DNA of 64,000 bases, taken from positions 496,001 through 560,000 of the forward strand of contig JAFGCJ010000002.1 in NCBI GenBank assembly GCA_016932785.1, given 5' to 3'. This document shows, piece by piece, positions 51,994 through 61,189 of this stretch. The DNA comes from Candidatus Dojkabacteria bacterium (GTDB lineage: Bacteria; Patescibacteria; Dojkabacteria; SC72; JAFGCJ01). Numbering within the stretch: position 1 is the first letter of the stretch; each line of letters begins with the position of its first letter. A program made the translations under genes and the position numbers. The notes under the pieces are model-generated. The model had not been told where the DNA came from, did no database searches, and was given only the letters and a program-made list of their open reading frames with translations.

Positions 51994-52015
51994 ATCTTTA
52001 GTAATAATCTAAAAC

Positions 52016-53209
52016 CTAGCTTAGCGTTCCAATACCCTCTGGCATAAATTCTTTCACGTTGTTTTGATCCACCACGACCTTTTGTGTCTTACCCTCAACA
52101 ATACTCCTTGCCGCATGCCTACAAAGAGACGTCAGGTTACGTTCTAACTGCCTAATTCCCGCATCAAAGCCCAAAGGTCTAACGATCAGGGGCCAGACAT
52201 CATCCTTTATCTCAATTTGTTCAGGTCTGAGAGCGGTTGCCTCTATTACCCTTGGAAGGAGATATTGCTTGGCTATAACAATTTTCTCCTCATCGCTATA
52301 ACTTGTAAATCTTATAACCTCGAGACGGTCAAGCAAAGCCGCGGACAAAGTCCCAAGATTATTTGCTGTACAAACAAACATTACATTCGATAAATCAACA
52401 GGATAATCAATATAATGATCAATAAAGGTTCTGTTCTGTTCCGGATCAAGAATTTCTAGTAGAGCGGCCATGACATCACTCAAAAGGCCCTTCTGTCCAC
52501 TAACCTTATCGATCTCATCAAGAAGAATCACTGGATTCATTGTCCCCACTCTTACAAGAGCTTTTATAATTTGACCCGGCTCGGCATCGAGGTACGCCCT
52601 GGACTGTCCACGAAGTTGAGTTACACTACCAAGAGCACCAAGAGATATTCTGACAAATTTCCTTCCCAAAGTCTGGGCAATTGATTTCGCCATTGTAGTT
52701 TTACCAACACCCTGGAGACCAACAAAACAAATAATCGGTGCATGGGAAGAAGAACCTTCAAGTTCCGACATATCTACGGTATCTCCAGTTGCCAGATTTT
52801 GCCCCGGAGTCTTCTCAAGATGAAGTTTCATAACAGCAAGATAGTCTAGTACTAGGTTTTTTACCGACTCCATGCCGTAATGATTACTGTCCAAGATTTT
52901 TCTTGCATCAACAAGATTTACCTTGTCCTCCGTTTTCTTGCTCCAGGGAATACTTGTCGTCCACTCAACATATTTATTGATTACCTCAAATTCTCCAGAA
53001 TAGCTGCCAAATTTGGCCATCCTCCGAAGACGTTCTACCATACGGTTAAGTCTCTCCTTCAATGCTGAAGGTACCGCCGATCGATTAATTTGCTCTTGTA
53101 GAAGTTCTATCTCTTCAATTATCTCGCCAGAGGTCGATACCGGTCTTGAGATATTTCCCGCTTGGAGATTATTCTGAATAATAGGTTTTTTCTCACTTAG
53201 ACTGTTCAT
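52016..53209 (-). CDS. Lon-type AAA+ ATPase lacking the protease domain
   Basis: 397 aa. Residues 30-130 match the helical region that precedes the Lon ATPase (EEIELLQEQINRS, MAKFGSYSGEFEVINKYVEWTTSIPWSKKT in segments). Walker A GLQGVGKT (164-171), Walker B ILLDEID (228-234), sensor 1 TANN, LDRLEVI Arg finger, sensor 2 GIRQLERNL. It stops where the S16 peptidase with its Ser-Lys dyad would begin, and the N-terminal LON substrate domain is also absent. A 22-residue insert precedes Walker A (about 134-156). Possible roles are unfolding or chaperoning. Confidence 0.88.
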   Translation of the reverse strand: MNSLSEKKPIIQNNLQAGNISRPVSTSGEIIEEIELLQEQINRSAVPSALKERLNRMVERLRRMAKFGSYSGEFEVINKYVEWTTSIPWSKKTEDKVNLVDARKILDSNHYGMESVKNLVLDYLAVMKLHLEKTPGQNLATGDTVDMSELEGSSSHAPIICFVGLQGVGKTTMAKSIAQTLGRKFVRISLGALGSVTQLRGQSRAYLDAEPGQIIKALVRVGTMNPVILLDEIDKVSGQKGLLSDVMAALLEILDPEQNRTFIDHYIDYPVDLSNVMFVCTANNLGTLSAALLDRLEVIRFTSYSDEEKIVIAKQYLLPRVIEATALRPEQIEIKDDVWPLIVRPLGFDAGIRQLERNLTSLCRHAARSIVEGKTQKVVVDQNNVKEFMPEGIGTLS

Positions 53210-53263
53210 TCAGTATAGACAGATTTCTTAATATTCGGTTATTGCAAGCATACTGGTCCCTCA

Positions 53264-55453
53264 CTACTCTTCTGCCGCTTTCTTCTTATCTTCAACCTTC
53301 TTTTTAGCATTTTTCTCCTCGTCAGAGCCAGCCTCCTGTTTGACACCTTTCATAGACATTTTAACACGGCCCTTCTCATCTATTCCAATTATCTTGGCTT
53401 TGACCTCCTGTCCCTCTTTTACAATCTTACGAGGATCCTTAACAAAACCTTCCGCCATCTCAGATATATGAACAAGACCGGAAATACTCGGATTAACCTG
53501 TACAAAAGCACCAAAATCCTCAATCCTGGTTATCTTTCCTTCATAAACTTTTCCAACTTCCGGTTCCATTACTAAGCCCTCAACCATCTCTACTGCTTTC
53601 TGCCTTTGCTCTTCATCAGAAGATGCTATGCAAACAGTACCATCATCTTTAATCTCGATCTCGGCACCAGTTTCCTCGATTATCTGCTTGATTATCTTCC
53701 CACCAGGACCAATAACATCACCAATCTTCTTAACTGGAATGTTTATAACTTCAATCTTTGGTGCGTATTTCGAAAGACTAACTCTTGGCTTACTAATAAT
53801 TTTTTCCATCTCGTCAATAAGGAACATTCTTGCTTCTTTTGACTGTTCTATAGCCTTCTCGAATATCTCCATAGGTAGCCCGTTCTTCTTGTTATCCATC
53901 TGAACAGCAGTTATTCCATCCCTTGTTCCTGTAACCTTGAAGTCCATATCTCCAAAATGATCCTCGAATTCCGCTATATCGGTAAGAATGACATAATTCT
54001 TGAAATCATCATCAGTTACAACACCCATAGCAATTCCAGAGACAGGTTTAGATATCGGAACACCCGCATCCATTAATGACAGGGTTGAACCACAGGTTGC
54101 CGCCATCGAGCTCGAGCCCGACTGCGCCATAATATCGCTTACTACTCTTATCGTATATGGAAAGGTTTCTTCATCAGGAATTACCGGTATCAAAGCCTTT
54201 TCTGCTAATGCTCCATGGCCGACTTCCCTCCTGCCTGGATAAAACCTATATCTTCCGGCCTCTCCCACTGTAAAATCAGGGGCATTATAGTGATGCATAT
54301 ATCTCTTTTTGTCTTCACCCTCCATTCCCTCAATTAACTGAGCAAGACGACCAGAACCAAGCGTTGTTACTGTTAAACCCTGAGTATCTCCTCTTGTAAA
54401 CAAAGCAGATCCATGGGCTCGTGGAAGTACACCTACCTCCATGTCCAATGGCCTTATCTCATCGAGTTTTCTGCCATCAATTCTCTTCTTATCATCCAAC
54501 AGCCACCCTCGTACAATTTCCTTTGCGGCATATGAAAAGGCTTCTGAGATAACACTCTTGGTAAACTTACCCTCATATTCCTCAAACAGCTGATCTCGGA
54601 TCGCATCCATAGCATCATCTTTTTCCTTTCTTTCCGCAATCAAGAGGGCCTTTTCTATTTCCTTATTCTTGTCTTTCTTAACGCTGGAGATCAAATCCTT
54701 CGGAACCGAATAGGATTCATACTCAGTCTTATAAATAGTACCGTGAGAATTTTCGACTTTTTTCATGAATCGGTTCTGAGCATCGATAAGTTCCTTCGAT
54801 TTCTCAACGCCAAGTTTCATTGCTTCAATAAACTGTCCTTCGTCAAGCTCATTAGAATCAGAATCTATCATCGTTACGACATCACCATCAGTACCCATAA
54901 CAAGATTCAGCTTGGTCTCATCATAGTTCGTGCTATCATCAACATTTTTTGTATACATACACAATTCATCATCAACCATACCAACTCTTACTCCAGCTAT
55001 AGGTCCAATAAACGGAGTATCAGAAATCATCAAAGCTGCAGACACAGCTGCAAAGCCAATTAATACTGGATCATTTTCAGGATCATAGCTTAAAACTGTA
55101 AGAATAATCTGTACAGTATCTCTATATCCATCAGGAAACCTACTCCTAACGGATCTATCTATCATCCTCGCGGCAAGAGTCGCACCAGTAGAAGGATGAC
55201 CTTCTCTTTTAATAAATCTTGACGATGAAATAACACCTCCAGCGTACATCCTCTCAATATATTCAACCTGAAGAGGAAAGTAATCGGCACCTTCCATAGG
55301 ATCAGAGTGACAAACCGTTGCAAGAACAACCGTATCCCCCATTTTTCCAACTACTGAAGAAGTAGCTCTTTGAGCATACTTCCCCGTGCCTAGTGAGCAC
55401 TTAATACCATCGAATTCAAACTCTTCTACTACCTCGTTAAATTCTTTTTTCAT
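53264..55453 (-). CDS. pnp: Polynucleotide phosphorylase
   Basis: 3'-5' phosphorolytic exoribonuclease. The 729 aa show two RNase PH-like domains (the second with RSDVMAQSGSSSMAATCG-type signature, VVSDIMAQSGSSSMAATCGSTLSLMDAG in segments), a KH domain (VKKIGDVIGPGGKIIKQIIEETG) and an S1 domain (GKVYEGKITRIEDFGAFVQV). The C-terminus is Lys/Glu-rich. It follows rpsO in the usual order. Confidence 0.97.
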   Translation of the reverse strand: MKKEFNEVVEEFEFDGIKCSLGTGKYAQRATSSVVGKMGDTVVLATVCHSDPMEGADYFPLQVEYIERMYAGGVISSSRFIKREGHPSTGATLAARMIDRSVRSRFPDGYRDTVQIILTVLSYDPENDPVLIGFAAVSAALMISDTPFIGPIAGVRVGMVDDELCMYTKNVDDSTNYDETKLNLVMGTDGDVVTMIDSDSNELDEGQFIEAMKLGVEKSKELIDAQNRFMKKVENSHGTIYKTEYESYSVPKDLISSVKKDKNKEIEKALLIAERKEKDDAMDAIRDQLFEEYEGKFTKSVISEAFSYAAKEIVRGWLLDDKKRIDGRKLDEIRPLDMEVGVLPRAHGSALFTRGDTQGLTVTTLGSGRLAQLIEGMEGEDKKRYMHHYNAPDFTVGEAGRYRFYPGRREVGHGALAEKALIPVIPDEETFPYTIRVVSDIMAQSGSSSMAATCGSTLSLMDAGVPISKPVSGIAMGVVTDDDFKNYVILTDIAEFEDHFGDMDFKVTGTRDGITAVQMDNKKNGLPMEIFEKAIEQSKEARMFLIDEMEKIISKPRVSLSKYAPKIEVINIPVKKIGDVIGPGGKIIKQIIEETGAEIEIKDDGTVCIASSDEEQRQKAVEMVEGLVMEPEVGKVYEGKITRIEDFGAFVQVNPSISGLVHISEMAEGFVKDPRKIVKEGQEVKAKIIGIDEKGRVKMSMKGVKQEAGSDEEKNAKKKVEDKKKAAEE

Positions 55454-55559
55454 AAATAAATGTATCGTTATAAATTAACAAGTGCACCAAAAAAGCACAC
55501 TAACATAATCACTACCTGCGGTAGCTAGAAGGGATTGTACAACCAGGCGTAAAATTTTG

Positions 55560-55829
55560 CTACTTATCTATCTTTAAATCCTTAAGAAGCTTCTCGTAAC
55601 GATCAGAATCTTTGCGCTTAAGGTATTCAAGCAAACGCCGTCTTTTACCAACCATCTTGATTAAACCACGACGTGAATGATTATCTTTTTTGTGGCCTTT
55701 CAAGTGTTCTCCAAGCTTGTTTATCCTCTCAGTAAGTAATGCAACCTGAACTTCAGGTGATCCAGTATCACCTTCATGTGAGGCAAATTTCTTCATTATT
55801 TTCTTTTTCTCACCAACCGTTAGTGTCAT
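55560..55829 (-). CDS. rpsO: 30S ribosomal protein S15
   Basis: Binds the 16S central domain. The 89 aa are canonical: FASHEGDTGSPEVQVALLTERINKLGEHLKGHKKDNHSRRGLIKMVGKRRRLLEYLKRKD in segments. It lies between the DHH-like gene and pnp; the 107 nt to pnp could host the known S15 autoregulation, but no such structure is obvious. Confidence 0.97.
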   Translation of the reverse strand: MTLTVGEKKKIMKKFASHEGDTGSPEVQVALLTERINKLGEHLKGHKKDNHSRRGLIKMVGKRRRLLEYLKRKDSDRYEKLLKDLKIDK

Positions 55830-55869
55830 AATATCAATTTATCACACAAAGTAATTACACGCAACTCAC

Positions 55870-57198
55870 TTATGAGGGAGTGATTGGCGGAGGAGTAACT
55901 AAAACAGAGCCCTCTGGCTCGTCTTCTTCGTCTCCATTTTCTGGATTTCGAGTATTATTACCGTTTTCGTCATCTTCTGTCAACACCTGTTCCTCTCCTT
56001 CTAGGGTAATGCCAGAAGAAGCATCCGAAGCACCTGTAACCGGAGCAAACCCTGATACACCAAGGGTTTCCTTTAACAACTTAAGAATCTCCTGTTCCAC
56101 CTCGAGCATACTTTTACCACTTACAGTGAAGAACACCCTAGATGCATTTCCCGACGGACTATAGGACGACATAATATTCCTAGCATTATATTTATCCAAG
56201 TTCGACTCGAACTCAACCCAAACTTCGTTATCCGCAACTTCATACATTACAAAAGCGAGATCAAAAGAATTGCTTATATTGAAAATTATCCTGCCATCAA
56301 GTACAAAAGAATCCCTATCTATTCCTGATCTATTGATATCAAAAAGAGAAACGCCGGACCAGGCGAGCTTGCTGTCTTTATCATACTTCATATTAACCAT
56401 GGCTTTTCTTGTTATTTCAAAATTTCCAATATCACGACTGAAATAAAGATTTTGGATAGCATCTTTAAGATCAGCCCCAGCCTTAACCAAAGTCATCAAT
56501 GTCTCAACAGAAGAAATCTTAAAGTCTCCCCGCTGGAACAGTTGAAAATGATCAACAACACCTTTTATCAGAAGATCCATAATTTTAGTTGAAGAAAGGG
56601 TGGATTTTGCATTCAACAGACCATAGACTATCTCGCAAACAGAGATTTCTGTATCGACAAGCCTAATCTCACCAAATTCCTGTGCTCCCTTTAGATTATT
56701 TATATTGACTAATGTGTTTTTATCAAAAACTTCTTTATTATTTTTATAAAGATCTCGCAACCACCTCAATGATCTTGCCCCAAAAACAAAAACCAGATCG
56801 AAGCTGGTTCCGCCATAGGAGTAAGATACATCATCAAAGTCAAAACCTTTGACTCCATCTGTTGGAGTTATATACAGATTGAACTTACCATCCTTGTCAT
56901 CGTAACTAACCTTCTCAATTTCCCCACCAGAATGATCTATCGAAATAACATAGTTTAGAGGCTCAAGTGCATTCTTGTAATCGACCTCAGCATCTTTAAA
57001 CAATTTTTCATGCTTTGCGCTAAGCTTCCCATTGACACAAATAAGGGCATTCTTATTCATATCCCTAAGGTAAAAAACAAATGAAAGTGCAGCTAAATGA
57101 GTATCTAGTGAAGACCTGTTATTAATACAAACAAGAATTTTCTTAGCTCCTCTTATTTTTTCCCCTATTTTGCTGTAGTCCTCTGACGATATAGCCAT
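55870..57198 (-). CDS. DHH-family-like protein with degenerate catalytic motifs
   Basis: 442 aa. It occupies the infB-nrnA-rpsO position, and its start (ILVCINNRSSLDTHLAALSFVFYLRDMNKNALICVNGKLS in segments, then NYVISIDHSGGEIEKV) aligns by layout with NrnA/RecJ-type DHH phosphoesterases, but the metal ligands (DxD and DHH) are mostly missing: D is retained in SLDTH and ISIDHS only. A DHHA1-like domain may follow (about 290-400). The tail (about 395-442) is acidic, Pro-rich and disordered. Function unclear, possibly RNA binding. Confidence 0.65.
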   Translation of the reverse strand: MAISSEDYSKIGEKIRGAKKILVCINNRSSLDTHLAALSFVFYLRDMNKNALICVNGKLSAKHEKLFKDAEVDYKNALEPLNYVISIDHSGGEIEKVSYDDKDGKFNLYITPTDGVKGFDFDDVSYSYGGTSFDLVFVFGARSLRWLRDLYKNNKEVFDKNTLVNINNLKGAQEFGEIRLVDTEISVCEIVYGLLNAKSTLSSTKIMDLLIKGVVDHFQLFQRGDFKISSVETLMTLVKAGADLKDAIQNLYFSRDIGNFEITRKAMVNMKYDKDSKLAWSGVSLFDINRSGIDRDSFVLDGRIIFNISNSFDLAFVMYEVADNEVWVEFESNLDKYNARNIMSSYSPSGNASRVFFTVSGKSMLEVEQEILKLLKETLGVSGFAPVTGASDASSGITLEGEEQVLTEDDENGNNTRNPENGDEEDEPEGSVLVTPPPITPS

Positions 57199-57240
57199 AG
57201 AAAATGGTTAACCTATAATAAAACAATTATACGATAGGAA

Positions 57241-58842
57241 TCAGGATTTTACAATCCTATAGCACTGGACAACATCGCCATCTTTTATATCCCCTTTTCC
57301 GTCGATTATTACACCGCACTCTGATCCAGACTTTACGGAAGTAACCTTATCTTTGCCCACACGCATAGAGTTAATCTGACCTTCGACCACGACCTCATCA
57401 TCACGACTTATTCTGCATTTGAGACCGTGCTTTATTTCGCCGGACTCTACCTTTGTACCAACGACCACTGTACCATCAGACAGAACAAACACCTGCTTAA
57501 CTTTACCCTTTCCAACAATTTCTTCTTTCTCCTCCGGCTCCTGAATAGCTTCAGCTGCATCATCTATCTCATCAATCAGGTTGTATATCAGATCATATGT
57601 CCTGACAAGAACCTTATTCTTCTGACCATACTCACCGGCTACACAATCAACTTCAACAGAAAATCCTATAACAATAGCCTTCATTGTGTGAGCATATTCG
57701 ACGTCACCCAGCACAATATTTCCCACCCCAGATCTAATAACCTTTACAATTTCACCATCTTCATTAAGCTGATCGAGAGACTTCAACACCGCCCGCAGAG
57801 ACCCTTCAGACTGTGCTTTTACAACAACTTTCAATATCTTCTTTTCTTCGTCTATTTCTGTTTTTCCACTAAGTAACATCGAAAGAAGATTCTCATCGGC
57901 CTTTTCATCATCTTCTTCTCCTTCTTCATCGGCTGGCACTGGCTCTTCTTCTTTCTTTTCTTCCTTACTTTCAACCGGTTCTTCCTGAAATAGTTTCTCA
58001 AAATCCCCCTTAGAATCCGCAACTATATACATTCTCTGGCCCAGATTAAGAATCTCGCACAGTCCTAACAGGTTTGCCGAATATCCTTGATCAACCTCAT
58101 TAATTCTTGTACCAGAATTATCAATAAAGCCCTTTATTTTCTCAACTAGGATCTTCCCTCTATATTTGAATACCACAAAGTCGCCAGTTCTAGCTTTTCC
58201 AGAGGTCAAAATAAGTGTAGAAACGTTGCCTCTGCTTTTATGTTTTACTGATTCCAAGACATAAGCCTCTCCCAGCAAACCTTCAGGCGGATTCTTTGGT
58301 CCAACCTCATTTACTTCGGCAACAAGAAGTATCATATCAAGAAGATCCTCGATCCCTTTTCCCGTCTTTCCCGAAACCTCGACACATGGCACGTCTCCAC
58401 CAGATGATTCAACAACAATTCCCTCTGTAGCAAGATCTCGTTTTACTTTCTCTTTATCAACACCTGCTATGTCAATCTTGTTGAGGACAACAATGACAGG
58501 TCTTTTGGTTCTTTTTATTATTTCTATTGATTCCTTTGTTTGTGGCTTCACTCCGTCATTGACAGCTACAACAAGAAGGACAATGTCGGCAACCTCACCA
58601 CCCCTTGATCTCATAAGATCAAAAGCTTCATGACCAGGAGTGTCAATGAATGTTATATCTTTACCATTAACATCCACCGACCAACCGGTAATACCCTGCG
58701 TAATCCCTCCTACCTCTTTCTCCTGTACTGAAGTTTTACGTATCTTATCAAGAATAGTCGTCTTCCCATGATCAACATGACCCAGGAAGGCAACAACAGG
58801 AGGTCTATATTCTACTTTACTTGTTTTTTTCTTAGCTGCCAT
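57241..58842 (-). CDS. infB: Translation initiation factor IF-2, short form
   Basis: GTPase that joins initiator tRNA and the subunits. The 533 aa begin almost directly at the G domain: G1 GHVDHGKT (21-28), G3 DTPGHEAF (67-74), G4 NKID, G5 SGK, so guanine recognition looks normal, unlike EF-Tu and EF-G here. The N-terminal domains of E. coli IF-2 are missing. Switch I reads GGITQGITGW, with Gly in place of the usual His. An acidic insertion (about 285-320) separates domains. The C-terminal domain ends FVLSDGTVVVGTKVESGEIKHGLKCRI in segments. Confidence 0.95.
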   Translation of the reverse strand: MAAKKKTSKVEYRPPVVAFLGHVDHGKTTILDKIRKTSVQEKEVGGITQGITGWSVDVNGKDITFIDTPGHEAFDLMRSRGGEVADIVLLVVAVNDGVKPQTKESIEIIKRTKRPVIVVLNKIDIAGVDKEKVKRDLATEGIVVESSGGDVPCVEVSGKTGKGIEDLLDMILLVAEVNEVGPKNPPEGLLGEAYVLESVKHKSRGNVSTLILTSGKARTGDFVVFKYRGKILVEKIKGFIDNSGTRINEVDQGYSANLLGLCEILNLGQRMYIVADSKGDFEKLFQEEPVESKEEKKEEEPVPADEEGEEDDEKADENLLSMLLSGKTEIDEEKKILKVVVKAQSEGSLRAVLKSLDQLNEDGEIVKVIRSGVGNIVLGDVEYAHTMKAIVIGFSVEVDCVAGEYGQKNKVLVRTYDLIYNLIDEIDDAAEAIQEPEEKEEIVGKGKVKQVFVLSDGTVVVGTKVESGEIKHGLKCRISRDDEVVVEGQINSMRVGKDKVTSVKSGSECGVIIDGKGDIKDGDVVQCYRIVKS

Positions 58843-58849
58843 TTCCCTT

Positions 58850-59239
58850 TTATTTATCTAATTTTCTAGTAAGATTCTTGCCGACTGCACCTTCAACTTC
58901 ACTTGCTTTTACTCTGTAAACCAAAGATTTTGCACCTTTTCTAAATTTTCTCTTCTCTAAACAAGCAACAAAGTCTCTTTTTAAACTTTCGAGATCCTCC
59001 TCCTTAAATCCTGTTTTCCAGACACGATTAAAAGCTCCCTTCTCAATTGCCGCAATTAAACATTCCTTTGTAGGACAAAGATTTGCTCCTCTCCCTCCAA
59101 GTCTTCCCTCACAATCTACTACTGGCTTTCCATCCTGCAGGGTACAGCGAATAAGATCTGTCTTGGGCTTAACCTTCCTACAAGCTATACACGTTCTATT
59201 TGGCGTCTTCCTTTTCTTTTGCTGCTTTTTCTTTGTCAT
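58850..59239 (-). CDS. ylxR: YlxR/DUF448 RNA-binding protein
   Basis: 129 aa from ATG 59239 (MTKKKQQKKRKTPNRTCIACRK), overlapping the nusA end by 44 nt; a start at 59326 would add 29 residues that only reread the nusA tail. Core motifs: RTCIACRKVKPKTDLIRC and GRLGGRGANLCPTKECL, with the GRGA pocket of the YlxR fold. It is placed nusA-ylxR-infB as in most bacteria. Confidence 0.9.
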   Translation of the reverse strand: MTKKKQQKKRKTPNRTCIACRKVKPKTDLIRCTLQDGKPVVDCEGRLGGRGANLCPTKECLIAAIEKGAFNRVWKTGFKEEDLESLKRDFVACLEKRKFRKGAKSLVYRVKASEVEGAVGKNLTRKLDK

Positions 59240-60668
59240 CTTTATCAGTTTTTTTATCAGACTTTTCGTCCTGTTCCTCCGGCTGCTTCTCTGTTTCTTG
59301 AGCTTTTTCTTCTTCACCTGACGCATCTGATTTTGGCTCTTCAGCTACCGTTTTCTCTTCGGCTGCGGTCTTCTCTTCACCGGCTGCAGATTTTTCTTCT
59401 TTAGATTCCGTTTTTTTCTCTTTGTTATCACTATCCTTAGTTGCTTTTTCATTCTTCTCTTCAGACGCAGTTTTATAGGAGTTTATCTCTTCCAACGCAG
59501 ATTTTCCTATACCCTTAACATCCAAAATCTCTTCTTCACTCATCTTCAAAAGATCTTTTGTAGATAGTCCTGCTTTTTCTATAGCATTAGTAACTCTGGT
59601 AGAAAGCTCCACTTTACCGGAAGACTGTTTTCCAGCACCCTCTCCAGCTTCAAGACTTGGAGATGTTATATCTATCTTTAACTCTGTAAGCTTTGCTGCC
59701 AGACGAACATTCTGCCCATCCTTGCCAATTGCAAGTGATAGCTGATCATCAGTTACATTAACTTTTGCAACACCATCCTCTACCTTAACAGCTTCTACTT
59801 GTGCAGGTCCAAGAGCATTTGCTACAAACTGCTCAATATCTTCATCCCATTCTATAATGTCTATTTTCTCCTCACCAAGCTCAGACATAACATTAGCGAT
59901 ACGGACCCCCTTCTGACCAACACACGAACCTATGGGATCGATACCTTCTTGATGAGAAACAACAGCGAGCTTGCTTCTGGATCCAGCCTCCCGCGCGCAT
60001 GCCTTAACTTCAACAATTCCCGACTCAATTTCCGGAACTTCCAATTTAAAAAGCTCTATCAGAAACTCAGGTGCAGACCTTGTAACAACAAGATCCTGCT
60101 CGTTCTTTATCTCTTTTAAATAAAACTTATACCGCTCCCCAATCTTGTAAAATTCATTTGGTATTTGCTCCTCCGGAGGCATTTGTGCTATGGCTTTTCC
60201 GATCTCTACCACCGCGGTAGGTCCCATCATTCTCTGAACCAGACCCGTAACAACAGTCCCCATTCTTTCCTTAAATTCACTCATAACGGCGTTCTTCTCA
60301 GATTCACGAACTTTTTGAAGTATTACCTGTTTCGCTGTTTGAGCTGCGATTCTTCCAAATCCCTCTATGGGCATCTCAATCTCTACATGATCACCTTCGG
60401 AAAGGTTTGGTTCAATTTTCTTAGCATCTTTAAGCGAAATCTGAGTGTCCTCTTCCGTGACCTTCTTAACAACCTTCTTGTCAGCAACAATATGCACTTC
60501 ACCGGTTGCCCGGTCTATCTCTGCCTTAAGAGATTCACCACCACCATAGTCTTTTTTGTATGCAGCAAGAACAGCTGCTTCAAGAGCTACAAAAACCTCC
60601 TCAGGATCTATCCCTCTCTCGGAGCATATCTGATTTATAGCTGCCATAAATTCTGATACTTCTGCCAT
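59196..60668 (-). CDS. nusA: Transcription termination/antitermination protein NusA
   Basis: 490 aa. N-terminal RNAP-binding domain (1-130), S1 domain (about 135-200), two KH domains (EGIDPIGSCVGQKGVRIANVMSELGEEKIDIIEWDED in segments and LSLAIGKDGQNVRLAAKLTELKIDI) and one helix-hairpin-helix repeat (about 355-395). The final 90 residues are a Lys/Glu/Ala tail of low complexity. Promoter evidence places its transcription start about 3 nt from the ATG. Confidence 0.96.
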   Translation of the reverse strand: MAEVSEFMAAINQICSERGIDPEEVFVALEAAVLAAYKKDYGGGESLKAEIDRATGEVHIVADKKVVKKVTEEDTQISLKDAKKIEPNLSEGDHVEIEMPIEGFGRIAAQTAKQVILQKVRESEKNAVMSEFKERMGTVVTGLVQRMMGPTAVVEIGKAIAQMPPEEQIPNEFYKIGERYKFYLKEIKNEQDLVVTRSAPEFLIELFKLEVPEIESGIVEVKACAREAGSRSKLAVVSHQEGIDPIGSCVGQKGVRIANVMSELGEEKIDIIEWDEDIEQFVANALGPAQVEAVKVEDGVAKVNVTDDQLSLAIGKDGQNVRLAAKLTELKIDITSPSLEAGEGAGKQSSGKVELSTRVTNAIEKAGLSTKDLLKMSEEEILDVKGIGKSALEEINSYKTASEEKNEKATKDSDNKEKKTESKEEKSAAGEEKTAAEEKTVAEEPKSDASGEEEKAQETEKQPEEQDEKSDKKTDKDDKEKAAKEKEDAK

Positions 60669-60677
60669 CGTGACAGT

Positions 60678-60706
60678 ATTATAAATTTAGTTACATACAA
60701 AGGCAA
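60678..60706 (-). promoter_or_regulatory. Promoter of the nusA operon (near-leaderless)
   Basis: Minus-strand TTGCCT (complement of 60701-60706), 17-nt spacer, TATAAT (complement of 60678-60683); the ATG at 60668 is 9 nt past the -10. Confidence 0.65.
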
Positions 60707-60771
60707 TGAAGGTATCTTATTTATCTGACCTTTCTACCAACATACATTGCAAAGATCTGAAGGCCAAATAA

Positions 60772-60795
60772 AAAAGGGATCCCTAAATCCCTTTT
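60772..60795. terminator. Candidate terminator hairpin
   Basis: AAAAGGGAT-CCCTAA-ATCCCTTTT, AT-flanked, sits between the small membrane protein gene and the nusA promoter and would act on either strand. Confidence 0.6.
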
Positions 60796-60826
60796 CTAAA
60801 TACAAGTTACCTTGCAACAATTATAG

Positions 60827-60885
60827 CACAAAAAGATCACAGCCAACAGGACGGAGAAATAATTCTATATCGCCCTGTTGGCTGA
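60827..60885 (-). terminator. Rho-independent terminator of the 61-aa gene
   Basis: Minus strand, just after the stop: CAGCCAACAGG...CCTGTTGGCTG, an 11-bp stem with a long AT-rich loop (about 20 nt), followed by TGATCTTTTT. Confidence 0.8.
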
Positions 60886-61071
60886 TCACAGGCCCGTGAA
60901 GTCGATAATGCTGATAATACACGAGCCTACTGATGCGGCAATGAGGATAACAATGATAAACAAAATCAAAAAACCTCCCCATTCGCCTTCCTTGAAGGCC
61001 CCAGCTAGACCTTGGAACAACACCCCAAGGATCTCAAACGGAGCCTTTAAAACTCCCCACAATATTTTCAT
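60886..61071 (-). CDS. Small membrane protein of unknown function
   Basis: 61 aa: amphipathic N-terminal part (MKILWGVLKAPFEILGVLF) and one strong membrane segment (FLILFIIVILIAASVGSCIISII, about 34-56). Preceded by AAAGGAGG 6 nt before the ATG, the clearest Shine-Dalgarno site in the window, and followed by a terminator, so it is a real short gene. No family recognised. Confidence 0.75.
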   Translation of the reverse strand: MKILWGVLKAPFEILGVLFQGLAGAFKEGEWGGFLILFIIVILIAASVGSCIISIIDFTGL

Positions 61072-61189
61072 TTTTTCCTCCTTTGTGGGATAATTTTCAG
61101 CACAATTATACTATGGGACAGAAGAATATTCTACAGCCTGGAAAAGAAAAAGATTATCGTTGAAAAATGTAACTTCAACATTACTCCAG

